IMG/VR virus record: IMGVR_UViG_3300025117_000192
Span: 1-29,909 of that record
Length of the DNA stretch: 29,909 nucleotides
Direction: 5' to 3' (one strand)
Origin: a virus
Part shown: in pieces, positions 8,153 to 15,869 of the stretch
How the letters are laid out: each line of letters opens with the position of its first letter
How positions within the stretch are numbered: position 1 is the stretch's first letter
Made by a program: the position numbers and the translations under genes
The notes under the pieces: model-generated
The model's input: only the letters and a program-made list of their open reading frames with translations
Database searches by the model: none
Told to the model about the DNA's origin: nothing

Positions 8153-8704
8153 TCAGAACGGAGCGTAGGACTCCTGATTTTTCACTCTCTCCAGGTTCTT
8201 GACGTTCACCCGCCCGTGCCGTTTCCCTGTCCCCTTGCACATCCCGCACGTCGGGCGCTCCTCATCCGTGCAGTAGCAGTCGCTCAGGTACTGGTCCCCT
8301 CCCCGGAGTGTGTACCGGTCCCACAGGATCGTCGCCGTGCAGAATGTCTCGTCGCCGGACAACACCTCGACAGTCCCGACGTCGTCCTGCTCGAGCCCGT
8401 GGAAATACTGCCCCGTGTTCCGGAGGAACGTCCCGGAGAGTCGCACGCGGTCGCCTACAGCGATCGATGTCTTCCCCCGGTGTTTCCTTGTGCCCCCTTG
8501 CGCGAACGCGAGACGGGCCTTGGCCTCGACGACGGTAGCGATGTCCTCCGCGCGACGCTCCCCCCGCTCACCCCGTACCAGGGAGTCGACCATGGTCAGG
8601 CGGTCGATCAGGTCTTCGCGGGGGAGGTCTGCCGGGTGGGTGTCCCCCTCTTCCAGCTCTAAGACCCGGAGCGCGGTCAGGGCTTCAAATATAGAATCGA
8701 TCAT
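8153..8704 (-). CDS. Hypothetical protein with CxxCxGxG zinc motif (183 aa)
   Basis: Function unknown. Helical N-terminus (residues 1-70), then a small beta-rich region beginning IAVGDRVRLSGT and containing DDVGTVEVLSGD, which resembles a KOW/SH3-like fold. A C-terminal cysteine cluster follows: CYC, then CGMCKGTGKR, the CxxCxGxG unit seen in DnaJ-type zinc fingers, although only one full unit is present. It may bind nucleic acid; that is inference. The start ATG overlaps the stop of the gene upstream (ATGA at 8701-8704), so translation is coupled. Confidence 0.7.
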   Translation of the reverse strand: MIDSIFEALTALRVLELEEGDTHPADLPREDLIDRLTMVDSLVRGERGERRAEDIATVVEAKARLAFAQGGTRKHRGKTSIAVGDRVRLSGTFLRNTGQYFHGLEQDDVGTVEVLSGDETFCTATILWDRYTLRGGDQYLSDCYCTDEERPTCGMCKGTGKRHGRVNVKNLERVKNQESYAPF

Positions 8705-9252
8705 GTCTCACCCCAGTATGCTGAGGGGTTTCTCCAGTCCGGGAAATGCTCATCGAGCCAAGCCATACACTCGTTCTCACACTCCCCTCTGAGAATATAG
8801 GGGCTGTCTGATACCTCTCCTTTGTCAACTGTGTAGAACACGGTTCCGTCGTAGTCTGTCACGTGAGCTATTATCCTGCTCCTTTCCGTGTAGTCGCTCT
8901 CTGCCTTGTACATGCTTACAGCGCGTACCCAGGCACGACGGTCGTAAAATGCAGCTTTGTAGAAGATTTCTGCTCGCTTTCTGCCTTTGCCGTCTACCAG
9001 ATCAGAGTGCATCGGGTGGTTAGTAGGACATATCTTCCACCCCTTCGGGAGTGTCACGTGCGTAAACAGGGGGTCGTTTGCTAACTGCTCCCCGAACACG
9101 ACGCCGTGAGCTTCGAGCGCAGTTTTGGATACAGTGTCGCACAGCGTCGGGAGCTGCTGCTGGCAGGCTATCAGGTTTGCTTGCCCGTGAGCTTCCTCGA
9201 GTTCGATGGATCCTTGACCTAAAAAGTGAACGCTTTTGTCCAGTCTGTTCAA
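8701..9252 (-). CDS. Conserved phage hypothetical protein (183 aa), TTG start
   Basis: Resembles a common phage protein of unknown function whose hallmark is a LIACQQQLP stretch (residues ~27-35), then DPLFTHVTLPKGW and a RAEIFYKAAFYDRRA segment. The open frame extends to 9360, but that part runs over the gene ahead. A TTG at 9252 has AGGAGGG eight bases upstream and overlaps the preceding stop (TTGA), giving a normal start region MNRLDKSVHF. Third-from-last gene of the clamp operon. Confidence 0.72.
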   Translation of the reverse strand: MNRLDKSVHFLGQGSIELEEAHGQANLIACQQQLPTLCDTVSKTALEAHGVVFGEQLANDPLFTHVTLPKGWKICPTNHPMHSDLVDGKGRKRAEIFYKAAFYDRRAWVRAVSMYKAESDYTERSRIIAHVTDYDGTVFYTVDKGEVSDSPYILRGECENECMAWLDEHFPDWRNPSAYWGET

Positions 9253-9443
9253 GATTCTTCCCTCCTGTAGAGGATTTTCCACCCCTCCACGATAATTTCC
9301 CAGGCCTCCAGCGCGAGGGCTTCTTTTCTCACTGGTGCGCTCAGGGCACACCACGGGCACTCGTAGTAGTACCAGTCCTCATAGTGGTGATACTTCGGTC
9401 TGTGTCCGCAGTTCGGGCACGTCGATGGCGCAGATTTTTTCAC
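9249..9443 (-). CDS. Small zinc-ribbon protein, Lar-like (64 aa)
   Basis: STCPNCGHRPK (residues ~7-17) and YYECPWCAL (~27-35) form a CxxC...CxxC zinc ribbon with the intervening Trp/Tyr cluster seen in restriction-alleviation Lar-like proteins; a helical tail WEIIVEGWKILY follows. Lar proteins modulate host type I restriction, but this ribbon is widespread in phage small proteins, so the role here is only suggested. The start GTG 9443 overlaps the preceding stop (GTGA), with GGGGGAG just upstream. The longer frame to 9647 is a shadow of the previous gene. Confidence 0.68.
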   Translation of the reverse strand: MKKSAPSTCPNCGHRPKYHHYEDWYYYECPWCALSAPVRKEALALEAWEIIVEGWKILYRREES

Positions 9444-9745
9444 GTTCTCCCCCTGTACACCAGGAGCAGGACGTCGACCACCCTGTCGAGGTCTGCCCCC
9501 GTGATACCTGCCCGCGTGAGTTTGACCCTGCTCACAGCCTCGAGCAGGACGATGCGCTCCTCGTCCCGAGCTGAGAGTACCTGGGCGATCCTGTCCGCAG
9601 TCGCTAGGTCTGGGCAGATCGTCCCGTCGAGCACACGTTGTCCCCACGCGGCGCTCATCCCGACCAGGGGGCCTAGCTGTGTCACGCCGACCCTCGCGCG
9701 GGTGCGCAGGGTGTCGACGATCTGGTGGACGGTCGGGGGGCTCAT
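9440..9745 (-). CDS. Small helical protein with possible helix-turn-helix (101 aa)
   Basis: Starts MSPPTVHQIVDTLR. Residues ~20-55 (VTQLGPLVGMSAAWGQRVLDG then DLATADRIAQVL) have the spacing of a lambda-repressor-like helix-turn-helix: a short helix, turn, recognition helix, then a fourth helix. It could regulate its own operon, whose promoter carries a perfect palindrome at 11404-11420, but this is inference. The ATG overlaps the stop of the clamp gene (ATGA at 9742-9745). The open frame runs further upstream only because it shadows the clamp gene. Confidence 0.65.
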   Translation of the reverse strand: MSPPTVHQIVDTLRTRARVGVTQLGPLVGMSAAWGQRVLDGTICPDLATADRIAQVLSARDEERIVLLEAVSRVKLTRAGITGADLDRVVDVLLLVYRGRT

Positions 9746-11352
9746 TCGATCCTCATGGGCATGACAAGACACAGGAGCGAGTCGTCCCCGGGGCGCGTCA
9801 GGGTGATGGGGTTCAGCTCGTTTCCGAACCGGATCAAGACTCGGGCGCTTCCGAGTGTCTTGATCTCGTCCCGGAGGTACTGCCCGTTGCACCCGATGCG
9901 GAATTGGATGTGCTCACAGTTCGGCTCTTTTCCCTTCTCTTTGAGCGCTCGATTGAAGTCCTCCAGCTCTTGGTCGGACATTACTGTCGTCTGTCCAGTC
10001 ACGTCAGCCTGGACGTCGTCCTGCATCTCCCCTGAGTCAGGATTCGCGACGTAGACCTCGATTCTGTTCGGGTGTGTCGTGAGCCGGACGCAGTGGGTCT
10101 TCTCACTTGCGATCGTCATGCAATACCGGATGGACTCATCGATCGCCTTGGCGTCGACCAATGCCTCCCGCAGGAACCGGGCCGGGACGACCTGTCGCCA
10201 GTCGGGGAAGTCCCCCTCGAGGCAACGGACGGTCAGGCTCGAGCCATCCTGGGCGTCGATCCGGACCATGTCCGATCGACCCAGGTCTGCGTAGAGATCC
10301 GCCAGGTGTCCGCCGTTTCCGGTCACCTGTGCGTAGGAGCAGAAAGTCTCCAGCCCGATCTTGTTCCCGAGCCAGGCGTCGAGGTTCTCCTTGCTCGTCC
10401 GGATGACGCAGGTCGCGTCTTTCTCGTTCCAGCCGTAGGACTTTGACGTGATGCCTCCAGTCGATCCTCGAGTGAGCATCCGACTATCCTTCCCCTCGTT
10501 CTCCCCCACGAGGAACAGGATAGAGTACCTGGACTTTCCCACAGGACAGCAGTTGTTAGGGATCCCGTCCAGGATCCCGTTGACCGCGATCGGCCTCCAC
10601 CATGTCAGGTGGACCACCCCTGGCGCAAGGTCCTTGAGCTTTTTCGAGACGCCGAGCGGGAGCAGCGGCCCGTCCAGCGTCGGTGCGCTGGTTCTAGCCC
10701 TGTGCGCGACAGCACGGTGACCGTCCGTGCTCACGGCCCCGATGTGCCCGTCAGGGTAGATCTCCAGGTACGCCCCGTTGAGTCCGTACCTGCTGTCGTC
10801 GGTGGCGACGGAGTGGAGGACGGGGGCCAGGAGCGCGGCCAGGTCTACGTCGAACTCCTGGGAGTCGCACCCCTTCGGGCAGGCGATCGGGTCCGGGATC
10901 TCGTTCCCCTCCTGGTGGTCCCACCGGACGGTCGAGAACGTTTTTTTCCCGAGCTTCCCCCGGACCTTGACACCGTCCCGGGGGAGGGGGTATTTTTCCT
11001 TGTGTGTCCCACCTTTCCCGTCGAAATTTGACTTGTCCATTTCCCCGTACTCAACCGGGGGGAGGGCCTCTGCCTCAATCTCCAAGACCCCGTCCGGGAG
11101 CGCGTCCACGGTCTTCAGGAGCTGCCGAAAATCAAGCAGCAACTTTTCACCCGTACATTCTCCGTCGAGTGGTACGGAGTGGGACACCTCCAGGTCAGAG
11201 ACCCGAAGCACGGCCCCCCCGTCGAACAGGTTCGGGACGACCTCCACGTTGTTCAGGGGGAGGATACTGCTCCCTGAACCGAACGTTTTCTTGAGCTTGT
11301 CGAGCGCCAATTTGAGCGCGCGACGCTGGCACTTGAGCCGGAAATCAATCAC
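9742..11352 (-). CDS. dnaN: DNA sliding clamp, DnaN-like (536 aa)
   Basis: Ring-shaped processivity factor that tethers DNA polymerase to DNA. N-terminal domain: IDFRLKCQRRALKLALDKL and a LRVSDLEVSHSV strand. Middle domain: LAALLAPVLHSVATDDSRYGLN with YPDGHIGAVSTDGHRA, the typical TDGHR motif. C-terminal domain: RIGCNGQYLRDEIKTLG, ending CLVMPMRIE, matching the (L/V)MPM end of bacterial clamps. At 536 aa it is much longer than the ~370 aa bacterial protein; extra sequence lies between domains 1 and 2 (Lys/Gly-rich, residues ~125-190) and in domain 2. I chose GTG 11352, with TGGAGG six bases upstream; the open frame continues to 11577 through the promoter and is not credible there. Head gene of the six-gene minus operon. 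Confidence 0.88.
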   Translation of the reverse strand: MIDFRLKCQRRALKLALDKLKKTFGSGSSILPLNNVEVVPNLFDGGAVLRVSDLEVSHSVPLDGECTGEKLLLDFRQLLKTVDALPDGVLEIEAEALPPVEYGEMDKSNFDGKGGTHKEKYPLPRDGVKVRGKLGKKTFSTVRWDHQEGNEIPDPIACPKGCDSQEFDVDLAALLAPVLHSVATDDSRYGLNGAYLEIYPDGHIGAVSTDGHRAVAHRARTSAPTLDGPLLPLGVSKKLKDLAPGVVHLTWWRPIAVNGILDGIPNNCCPVGKSRYSILFLVGENEGKDSRMLTRGSTGGITSKSYGWNEKDATCVIRTSKENLDAWLGNKIGLETFCSYAQVTGNGGHLADLYADLGRSDMVRIDAQDGSSLTVRCLEGDFPDWRQVVPARFLREALVDAKAIDESIRYCMTIASEKTHCVRLTTHPNRIEVYVANPDSGEMQDDVQADVTGQTTVMSDQELEDFNRALKEKGKEPNCEHIQFRIGCNGQYLRDEIKTLGSARVLIRFGNELNPITLTRPGDDSLLCLVMPMRIE

Positions 11353-11402
11353 GGTTGCCTCCAGTCTGGTTAAAAATTCAGCGAAATCAAAATCCTGTCT
11401 CC

Positions 11403-11432
11403 AATATACACAGTGTATATCGTTCTCGTCAA
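11403..11432 (-). promoter_or_regulatory. sigma-70-type promoter of the clamp operon
   Basis: On the minus strand: -35 TTGACG (11432-11427), 18-base spacer, -10 TATATT (11408-11403). It overlaps the palindrome 11404-11420, so a protein bound there would block it. An AAAAAATTCAC box lies just upstream, as at the other minus promoters. Confidence 0.7.
11404..11420. promoter_or_regulatory. Perfect palindromic operator in the clamp promoter
   Basis: ATATACAC-A-GTGTATAT, an 8+1+8 perfect inverted repeat covering the -10 and the adjacent spacer of the clamp promoter. This is the size and position expected of a dimeric repressor site. The candidate regulator is the helix-turn-helix-like protein at 9440-9745 in the same operon, or a host factor. 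Confidence 0.6.
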
Positions 11433-11476
11433 TAAAAAATTCACGGAGCACTGTGAAAAATATCAGGGAGGCGCGC

Positions 11477-12769
11477 GTGCAGGTAGTTCGTTTCGATTCA
11501 CCGGGAGAGGTTCTGAGTCGCGAAGTCGCAGCGGACGGGTCCGTTTCTGCGACGGCGGACGTCTCCAGATGCGGCATCTACGAGTACGCGCGGGCGGACG
11601 GGACGAAGCGCCGCGAGCTGGTCCTCCCGGAGCACCTTTTCGACCCTGCGTCCCTGAGGACGCTCGGGAACGTCGCCGTGACGGCGTGGCCCCCGGCGGG
11701 CCACCCTCCCGAACTCCTGACGCCAGAGAACACAGGAAAATACGCGGTCGGGCACGTCCACGAGACGGTCGACGCGGTCGACGCGACGGAAGAGCAGGAT
11801 TTTGGATACGTGAGAGTCCGACTGACCGGGCGGACGGCGGAAGCAGTGCGGAAGCTGTCGCAGGCGCGACTCTTCACCTCCCCCGGTTACGTCCTCCCGC
11901 AGTATGACCCGACCCCCGGAACGCATCCGCTCTGGGGTGCTTACGACGCGATTCAGGGTCCGAGAGTCTATAATCACCTGGCGCTCACAGATACCCCCCG
12001 GGGCGGTGACCAGATGGTGGTCCATCTCGATTCAGAAAATTCAGGCGACGCAGACGTCGCGACGCAGAGTTCTACCCAGGCTCGAGTAGACACTCGGCCA
12101 CACCAGGAGGCTACCGTGACGGTAAAAATGAGGCTCGACGGCGTCGGGCGGGAAGTCAGCGTGGACGAGGTGACGGCGGAAATCCTCAAGCAGGAGTTCG
12201 CCCGTAGGGACGCGGACGCTCAGTCTGCGACGGCCAGGTACGAGGTGCTGAAGGAGGAGCTCGACGCACACAAGACCTCCATGGATCAGGCGATGACTGA
12301 GATGGAGAAGATCAAGGCTGAGAAGGAGAAGCTCGCCGGTGAGCAGGCAGCGACCCAGGCAGTCGTGACCGACGCCAGAGCCCGCGCCGATGCTGCCGAG
12401 AAGCGTTTGGCGGACCCGAAGGTGCTCCGCGAGCTGATGGCCCCCCGGGTGGACCTGGAGACGACGGCGCGGGCCGTGCTCGCGACCGACCAGCACAAGC
12501 GGATCGACGCCATGACCGACGACGAGCTTCGGACCAATGTCGTAAAGACACTGCTCCCGGCCGTCAAGACGGACGGTGTGACGGGCGAGCGTCTCGACGG
12601 GATGTATCAGACCGCGGTCGCGACCCGGCAGGTGCGGACGGACTCGACACCCCCTGCACGGGATCCGAACGCCAAGGATCCTCAGTCGCAGGGTGGGAAG
12701 ACGACGGCCGAGCTTCACAAGGCCCGGACGGATGCCGAGTACGTCCCCCCGGGGAAGGGTCGGAAGTAA
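11477..12769 (+). CDS. DUF2213-type head maturation protease/scaffold
   Basis: Probable prohead protease fused to a scaffold. N-terminal domain (to ~residue 180) fits DUF2213: FDSPGEVLSREV, CGIYEYARADGTKRRELVLPE, FDPASLRTLGN, then GKYAVGHV and RLFTSPGYVL. The second half is a long charged coiled-coil (about residues 235-320, rich in E, K, A and D) as in scaffolds, ending in a basic, Gly/Lys tail. Start GTG 11477 has GGGAGG six bases upstream; the longer frame is a shadow of the clamp gene. 430 aa. First gene of the long structural operon; its promoter is not evident, because the usual -10 is absent at the expected place. Confidence 0.82.
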   Translation: MQVVRFDSPGEVLSREVAADGSVSATADVSRCGIYEYARADGTKRRELVLPEHLFDPASLRTLGNVAVTAWPPAGHPPELLTPENTGKYAVGHVHETVDAVDATEEQDFGYVRVRLTGRTAEAVRKLSQARLFTSPGYVLPQYDPTPGTHPLWGAYDAIQGPRVYNHLALTDTPRGGDQMVVHLDSENSGDADVATQSSTQARVDTRPHQEATVTVKMRLDGVGREVSVDEVTAEILKQEFARRDADAQSATARYEVLKEELDAHKTSMDQAMTEMEKIKAEKEKLAGEQAATQAVVTDARARADAAEKRLADPKVLRELMAPRVDLETTARAVLATDQHKRIDAMTDDELRTNVVKTLLPAVKTDGVTGERLDGMYQTAVATRQVRTDSTPPARDPNAKDPQSQGGKTTAELHKARTDAEYVPPGKGRK

Positions 12770-12792
12770 AATTTTTTCGGTGAATTTTTCTC

Positions 12793-12807
12793 CCGCCTGA
12801 GTGGCGG
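12793..12807 (+). other. Short GC hairpin before the ribosome binding site of gene 12829
   Basis: CCGCC-TGAGT-GGCGG, five base pairs, followed 8-9 bases later by GGAGGGATAGG and ATG 12829. Preceded by T-runs. Similar hairpins precede 14049 and 15453. Confidence 0.45.
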
Positions 12808-12828
12808 AAACGATGGAGGGATAGGATT

Positions 12829-13980
12829 ATGACCGCTGCACAGGTGAATTACGGGTCCGGCCCCAGCTCGACACTGCTCGCGGGGATGATTCCCCGGTGG
12901 GACGGGCGCGGGCCGCAGATCATCAGCCTGCTCAACAACAGCAAGGCTGCGCAGATCGAGACACTCCAGTGTACGTCGACCAGCTACGCGGTGACGCTCA
13001 AGAAGGGGACATCGTCCCGGAGTTTCAGCGCGACGGGGCTGGCTGGTGCGAACGCTTGCGCGACGCACCTCCACGACGCGATCGAGGCGGACGGCATCGC
13101 TTCCGGCTGGGTGAGCGCGAGTGTGCTCACGGATACTGTGACCTGCACGGCGCGGTTCGCTGGGACGGATGAGGACGTGACTTATTCCGGGACCACGAAC
13201 GTGACCGCGGTCGAAGCGACGGCAGCCAGCGACGGGGCCGCGATCGGGTTCGGCCTGGCAGTCATGCACGACAGCACGGATGGTCAGTGTCTCCGGCCGA
13301 CGAAGACGACCGCGGTCGCTCAGGTAGACTGGGCGACTCCGACCGCCGTCAACTCTCTCACGTACACGCTCGGTGTCCAGCTCAACGACGTGGACACCTA
13401 TCTCGCGGATTACGTCGCGGACGGTACCGCGATTGTCCAGGAGATCGTCGAGGGCATCGTCGCGCATCTCAACGCGGTGCTCCCCGCGTCGACCGTGCTC
13501 GCGGCAGAAGACAACACGAAGGTGACGCTGACCGCAGAAGTCGCGGGAACCCCGTTCACGACAGTGGTGGGGACTTCGACCACCGCGGTGTGGGCTATCG
13601 TTCATACGACCCCGAACACGACCCCCGGGTTCACCCGCCCCCTGGCGGGGTTCGCCGTCCGCTCCGACCACATCGGAGCGGCCGTGAATTACTCCGGCGG
13701 CGACGGGACGGGGGCGTCCGAGTACGACGCAGGGACAGACGTGGCCGTGATGGAAGCCGGCGCCCTGGCGGTCGAGACGGACGACACAGTGTCGAGGTTC
13801 GACCCCGTCTACGTCCGTATCACGGCGACCGGGACCGAAAAGGTCGGCTCCGTCCGGAACGACTCCGACAGCGGAGACTGCATCCTGCTCTCTGGGGCGC
13901 GGTTCCTCGACGCTGCGGTGGGCACCAGCGCGGCGCACGCGACCGTCCGTATCCAGTTCGACCTGTCCACCCTGACCTGA
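12829..13980 (+). CDS. Capsid cement/decoration-like structural protein (383 aa)
   Basis: Probable virion surface or head-stabilising protein. It is rich in Thr, Ala, Val, Gly and Asp, as beta-rich structural proteins are. Residues ~45-250 hold two loosely similar segments (each beta strands, then a helix such as ACATHLHDAIEADG and VQEIVEGIVAHLN). The C-terminal ~110 residues (GFAVRSDHIGAAVNY, then VETDDTVSRFDPVYVRI and DCILLSGARFLDAA) resemble structural cement proteins found next to DUF2184-type capsid genes. A strong site GGAGGGATAGG precedes ATG 12829. Placed between the protease/scaffold and the capsid gene, which supports a head role. Confidence 0.65.
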   Translation: MTAAQVNYGSGPSSTLLAGMIPRWDGRGPQIISLLNNSKAAQIETLQCTSTSYAVTLKKGTSSRSFSATGLAGANACATHLHDAIEADGIASGWVSASVLTDTVTCTARFAGTDEDVTYSGTTNVTAVEATAASDGAAIGFGLAVMHDSTDGQCLRPTKTTAVAQVDWATPTAVNSLTYTLGVQLNDVDTYLADYVADGTAIVQEIVEGIVAHLNAVLPASTVLAAEDNTKVTLTAEVAGTPFTTVVGTSTTAVWAIVHTTPNTTPGFTRPLAGFAVRSDHIGAAVNYSGGDGTGASEYDAGTDVAVMEAGALAVETDDTVSRFDPVYVRITATGTEKVGSVRNDSDSGDCILLSGARFLDAAVGTSAAHATVRIQFDLSTLT

Positions 13981-14017
13981 TTCCAGGCCTCCGGGTGACA
14001 CTGATTTTTCATTGATT

Positions 14018-14030
14018 CCCCCTGCGGGGG
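14018..14030 (+). other. Short GC hairpin before the ribosome binding site of the capsid gene
   Basis: CCCCC-TGC-GGGGG, five G:C pairs, located 5-6 bases before the GTAGGAGGATAGG that precedes ATG 14049. No T-run follows, so it is not a classical terminator. Confidence 0.45.
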
Positions 14031-14048
14031 GCCGAGTAGGAGGATAGG

Positions 14049-14957
14049 ATGAGCACAGAGCAGAGTCGGATGGATGCTGCATTTGTGGAGCAAGAGGTCG
14101 ACGTGCTGATGCCGGACGTCATCCTGGAGGCGTACCCCGACAGGACGTACGGGCAAGCGTTCAGCGTGGCCCCCGGGCTCTCTCCAGGTGCGAAGACTGT
14201 GACGTACCGGCACGCCAAGGGCGTCGGCGTCGCGAAGTTCGTGGACCCGGGGAGTCGTGAGGTTCCCCTCGTCGAGTACGACGTCGTCCCGAACACGGTC
14301 CCGATTCGGTTGATCCGGCTCGGCGCAGAGTACGACACCGAAGACGTCCGTGAGGGGCAGCTCACGGGCCGACCGCTCGACCGTGACAAGCTCGTGATCG
14401 TCGCGGAAGGGCACGAGGCGCTCATCGACGAGACGGCGTGGGTGGGTTCTCCCAACAGGGGCATCTACGGCGTGGCGAACCATCCTAATATCCTGCGACT
14501 CGTCACGCCGACGACCTTCGACTCGAACAGCACCGCGTCCGCGATCCTGGCCGCGATGCTCTTGCCGGTCTCAAAGATGGTCAGTCTGACGAAGGGGATC
14601 GAGCGCCCGAACACGCTCGCGCTGCCTCACGAGCAGCACGAATACGTCTCGAGCACGATGTACAGCCAGGCCGGGTCCGGGGACACCAGGACGATCCTGG
14701 AGGTGTTCCTCGCGTCTCAGAAACAGATCGACCTCGTCCTCCCTGTCCACCACCTCGAGGGGGCTGGCGTGGGCGGCGAGAACGTCGCCGTTTACTACAA
14801 CAGGGCGCGGACGAAGATCGAGCACCTGCTCGCCATGCGCCCGACCAGGAACCCTGTCGCCTGGGACGGTACGAATTGGAGGGTGGTCTACGAGTCGAAG
14901 ACTGGTGGTTGCAGCGTTAAGAAACCCTTCTCTGTGATTGATCTTGAGGGGATCTGA
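14049..14957 (+). CDS. Major capsid protein (DUF2184-like)
   Basis: Main head shell protein, HK97 fold expected. Family-like features: an N-terminal helix region with VLMPDVILEAYPDR, then YRHAKGVGVAKF and PIRLIRLGAEYDTEDVR, a central RGIYGVANHPNILR loop, the SAILAAMLLPVSK helix, RPNTLALPHEQHEYVSS, and a C-terminal beta region with YYNRARTKIEHLLAM. Length 302 aa is near the usual ~300 for this group. It has one of the best ribosome binding sites in the window (AGGAGG), as expected for the most abundant protein. Confidence 0.85.
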   Translation: MSTEQSRMDAAFVEQEVDVLMPDVILEAYPDRTYGQAFSVAPGLSPGAKTVTYRHAKGVGVAKFVDPGSREVPLVEYDVVPNTVPIRLIRLGAEYDTEDVREGQLTGRPLDRDKLVIVAEGHEALIDETAWVGSPNRGIYGVANHPNILRLVTPTTFDSNSTASAILAAMLLPVSKMVSLTKGIERPNTLALPHEQHEYVSSTMYSQAGSGDTRTILEVFLASQKQIDLVLPVHHLEGAGVGGENVAVYYNRARTKIEHLLAMRPTRNPVAWDGTNWRVVYESKTGGCSVKKPFSVIDLEGI

Positions 14958-14991
14958 CACGGTGCTGTGATCGCACTTTTGAGGACTTGAT

Positions 14992-15387
14992 ATGCATGTA
15001 AAAAATTGCACCCCTGGCCCGATATTCGTGGACATCCCGAGACGGCAGGCAGAGGAGGAAATTGACCCTGTGGCGCGTGCCCTGGCGTCGATAGACGTCT
15101 CCAAGGACGTCTCCCCGGCCGACGCGCTCCGGACGCTCGTGGCGCTCGAGCTGGCGAAAAAGCAGAGCGCGGACCTGGAGCGGGAGCTCCTGCGCTCATC
15201 CCTGCGTCGAGCGAAGGACACCGTGGACCTGTGGCCGGCTCACCAAGGGGAGGGTCAGCCCCAGCTCGTCAATGAAGTCCCCGACGAGAAGTGGCGGGCG
15301 ATCGAGCGTATGCCTGCCATCGCTGCTCGTCTGGCGTCGGGCGCTCTCCAGGTAGTAGGGTACCCGGCGACGTACGCACCGTTCTGA
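14992..15387 (+). CDS. Hypothetical head-region protein (131 aa)
   Basis: Not recognised. Extended N-terminus, then charged helices (PVARALASIDVS, ALRTLVALELAKKQSADLERELLRS), a short polar linker and a C-terminal helix MPAIAARLASGALQVV. TTGAGGACTT precedes ATG 14992. Lying between the capsid gene and the head-tail connector genes, it is probably a virion or assembly protein. Confidence 0.65.
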   Translation: MHVKNCTPGPIFVDIPRRQAEEEIDPVARALASIDVSKDVSPADALRTLVALELAKKQSADLERELLRSSLRRAKDTVDLWPAHQGEGQPQLVNEVPDEKWRAIERMPAIAARLASGALQVVGYPATYAPF

Positions 15388-15422
15388 GATTTGATAGTTT
15401 TCTGTTTTAACAATATGTGTTT

Positions 15423-15437
15423 TCGGCCCCCGGCCGA
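15423..15437 (+). other. Short GC hairpin before the ribosome binding site of gene 15453
   Basis: TCGGCC-CCC-GGCCGA, six base pairs, followed by a CCGGAG ribosome binding site and ATG 15453. Preceded by TTTTAAC and GTTTT stretches. Confidence 0.45.
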
Positions 15438-15452
15438 TCCGGAGAAACAAGA

Positions 15453-15869
15453 ATGAAACTCAACGTCAAGCAGGGCAATTCCGTTATGGTCTCGACCCAC
15501 ATCGGCAGGGGCGAAGAGCGTCGAATGCTCTTCATCGCGCCTTGGGGGTGTTCCCTGAGTACCCCGAAACCTGCCCCCCGCAACGCCGACTTGTCCCCTC
15601 GGGCGTACAGTATCGAGGTGTCCGGAGAGGTGGAACGACTCATCCGTGCTGCCGTCAAGGACGGACACAAGGGACTGCTCGAGCGGATCGATTTCTCCGG
15701 GATGATTTCGTCTCCTACGTTCGGGCAACTCCCCGACACAGAGGAGAATCGCCTGGCCGTGCGTGCTCGTGATGTCCAGGGGTGGCCGTACGAGAAGATG
15801 ACCGGGGCGTCACCTGACGAGCTGCGGAAGATGTCCGAGACGAAGTACGTCGCGCCGAAGGGGAAGTAA
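15453..15869 (+). CDS. Hypothetical head-region protein (138 aa)
   Basis: Not recognised. Starts MKLNVKQGN, with a beta-rich N-terminal half (VMVSTHIGRGEERRMLFIAPWG, residues ~11-32) and a C-terminal half with a RLIRAAVKDGHKGLLERIDF helix and an acidic/basic tail ending APKGK. The frame is open to a GTG at 15417, but that start would translate the hairpin 15423-15437; ATG 15453 has CCGGAG nine bases upstream. The stop abuts the GTG of the DUF4054 gene. Confidence 0.68.
   Translation: MKLNVKQGNSVMVSTHIGRGEERRMLFIAPWGCSLSTPKPAPRNADLSPRAYSIEVSGEVERLIRAAVKDGHKGLLERIDFSGMISSPTFGQLPDTEENRLAVRARDVQGWPYEKMTGASPDELRKMSETKYVAPKGK

Noticed and set aside
11433-11477. A full late-type promoter in front of the DUF2213 gene
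   Set aside because: The AATTCAC box is present, but the TCG is missing and the expected -10 position reads GCGCGC, so only the minus half of the element is supported.
12715-14082. Long open frame on the minus strand (455 codons)
   Set aside because: It mirrors the cement and capsid genes; GC-rich codon bias on one strand opens long antisense frames. It has Arg/Gly/His-rich low-complexity content, no ribosome site and no promoter.
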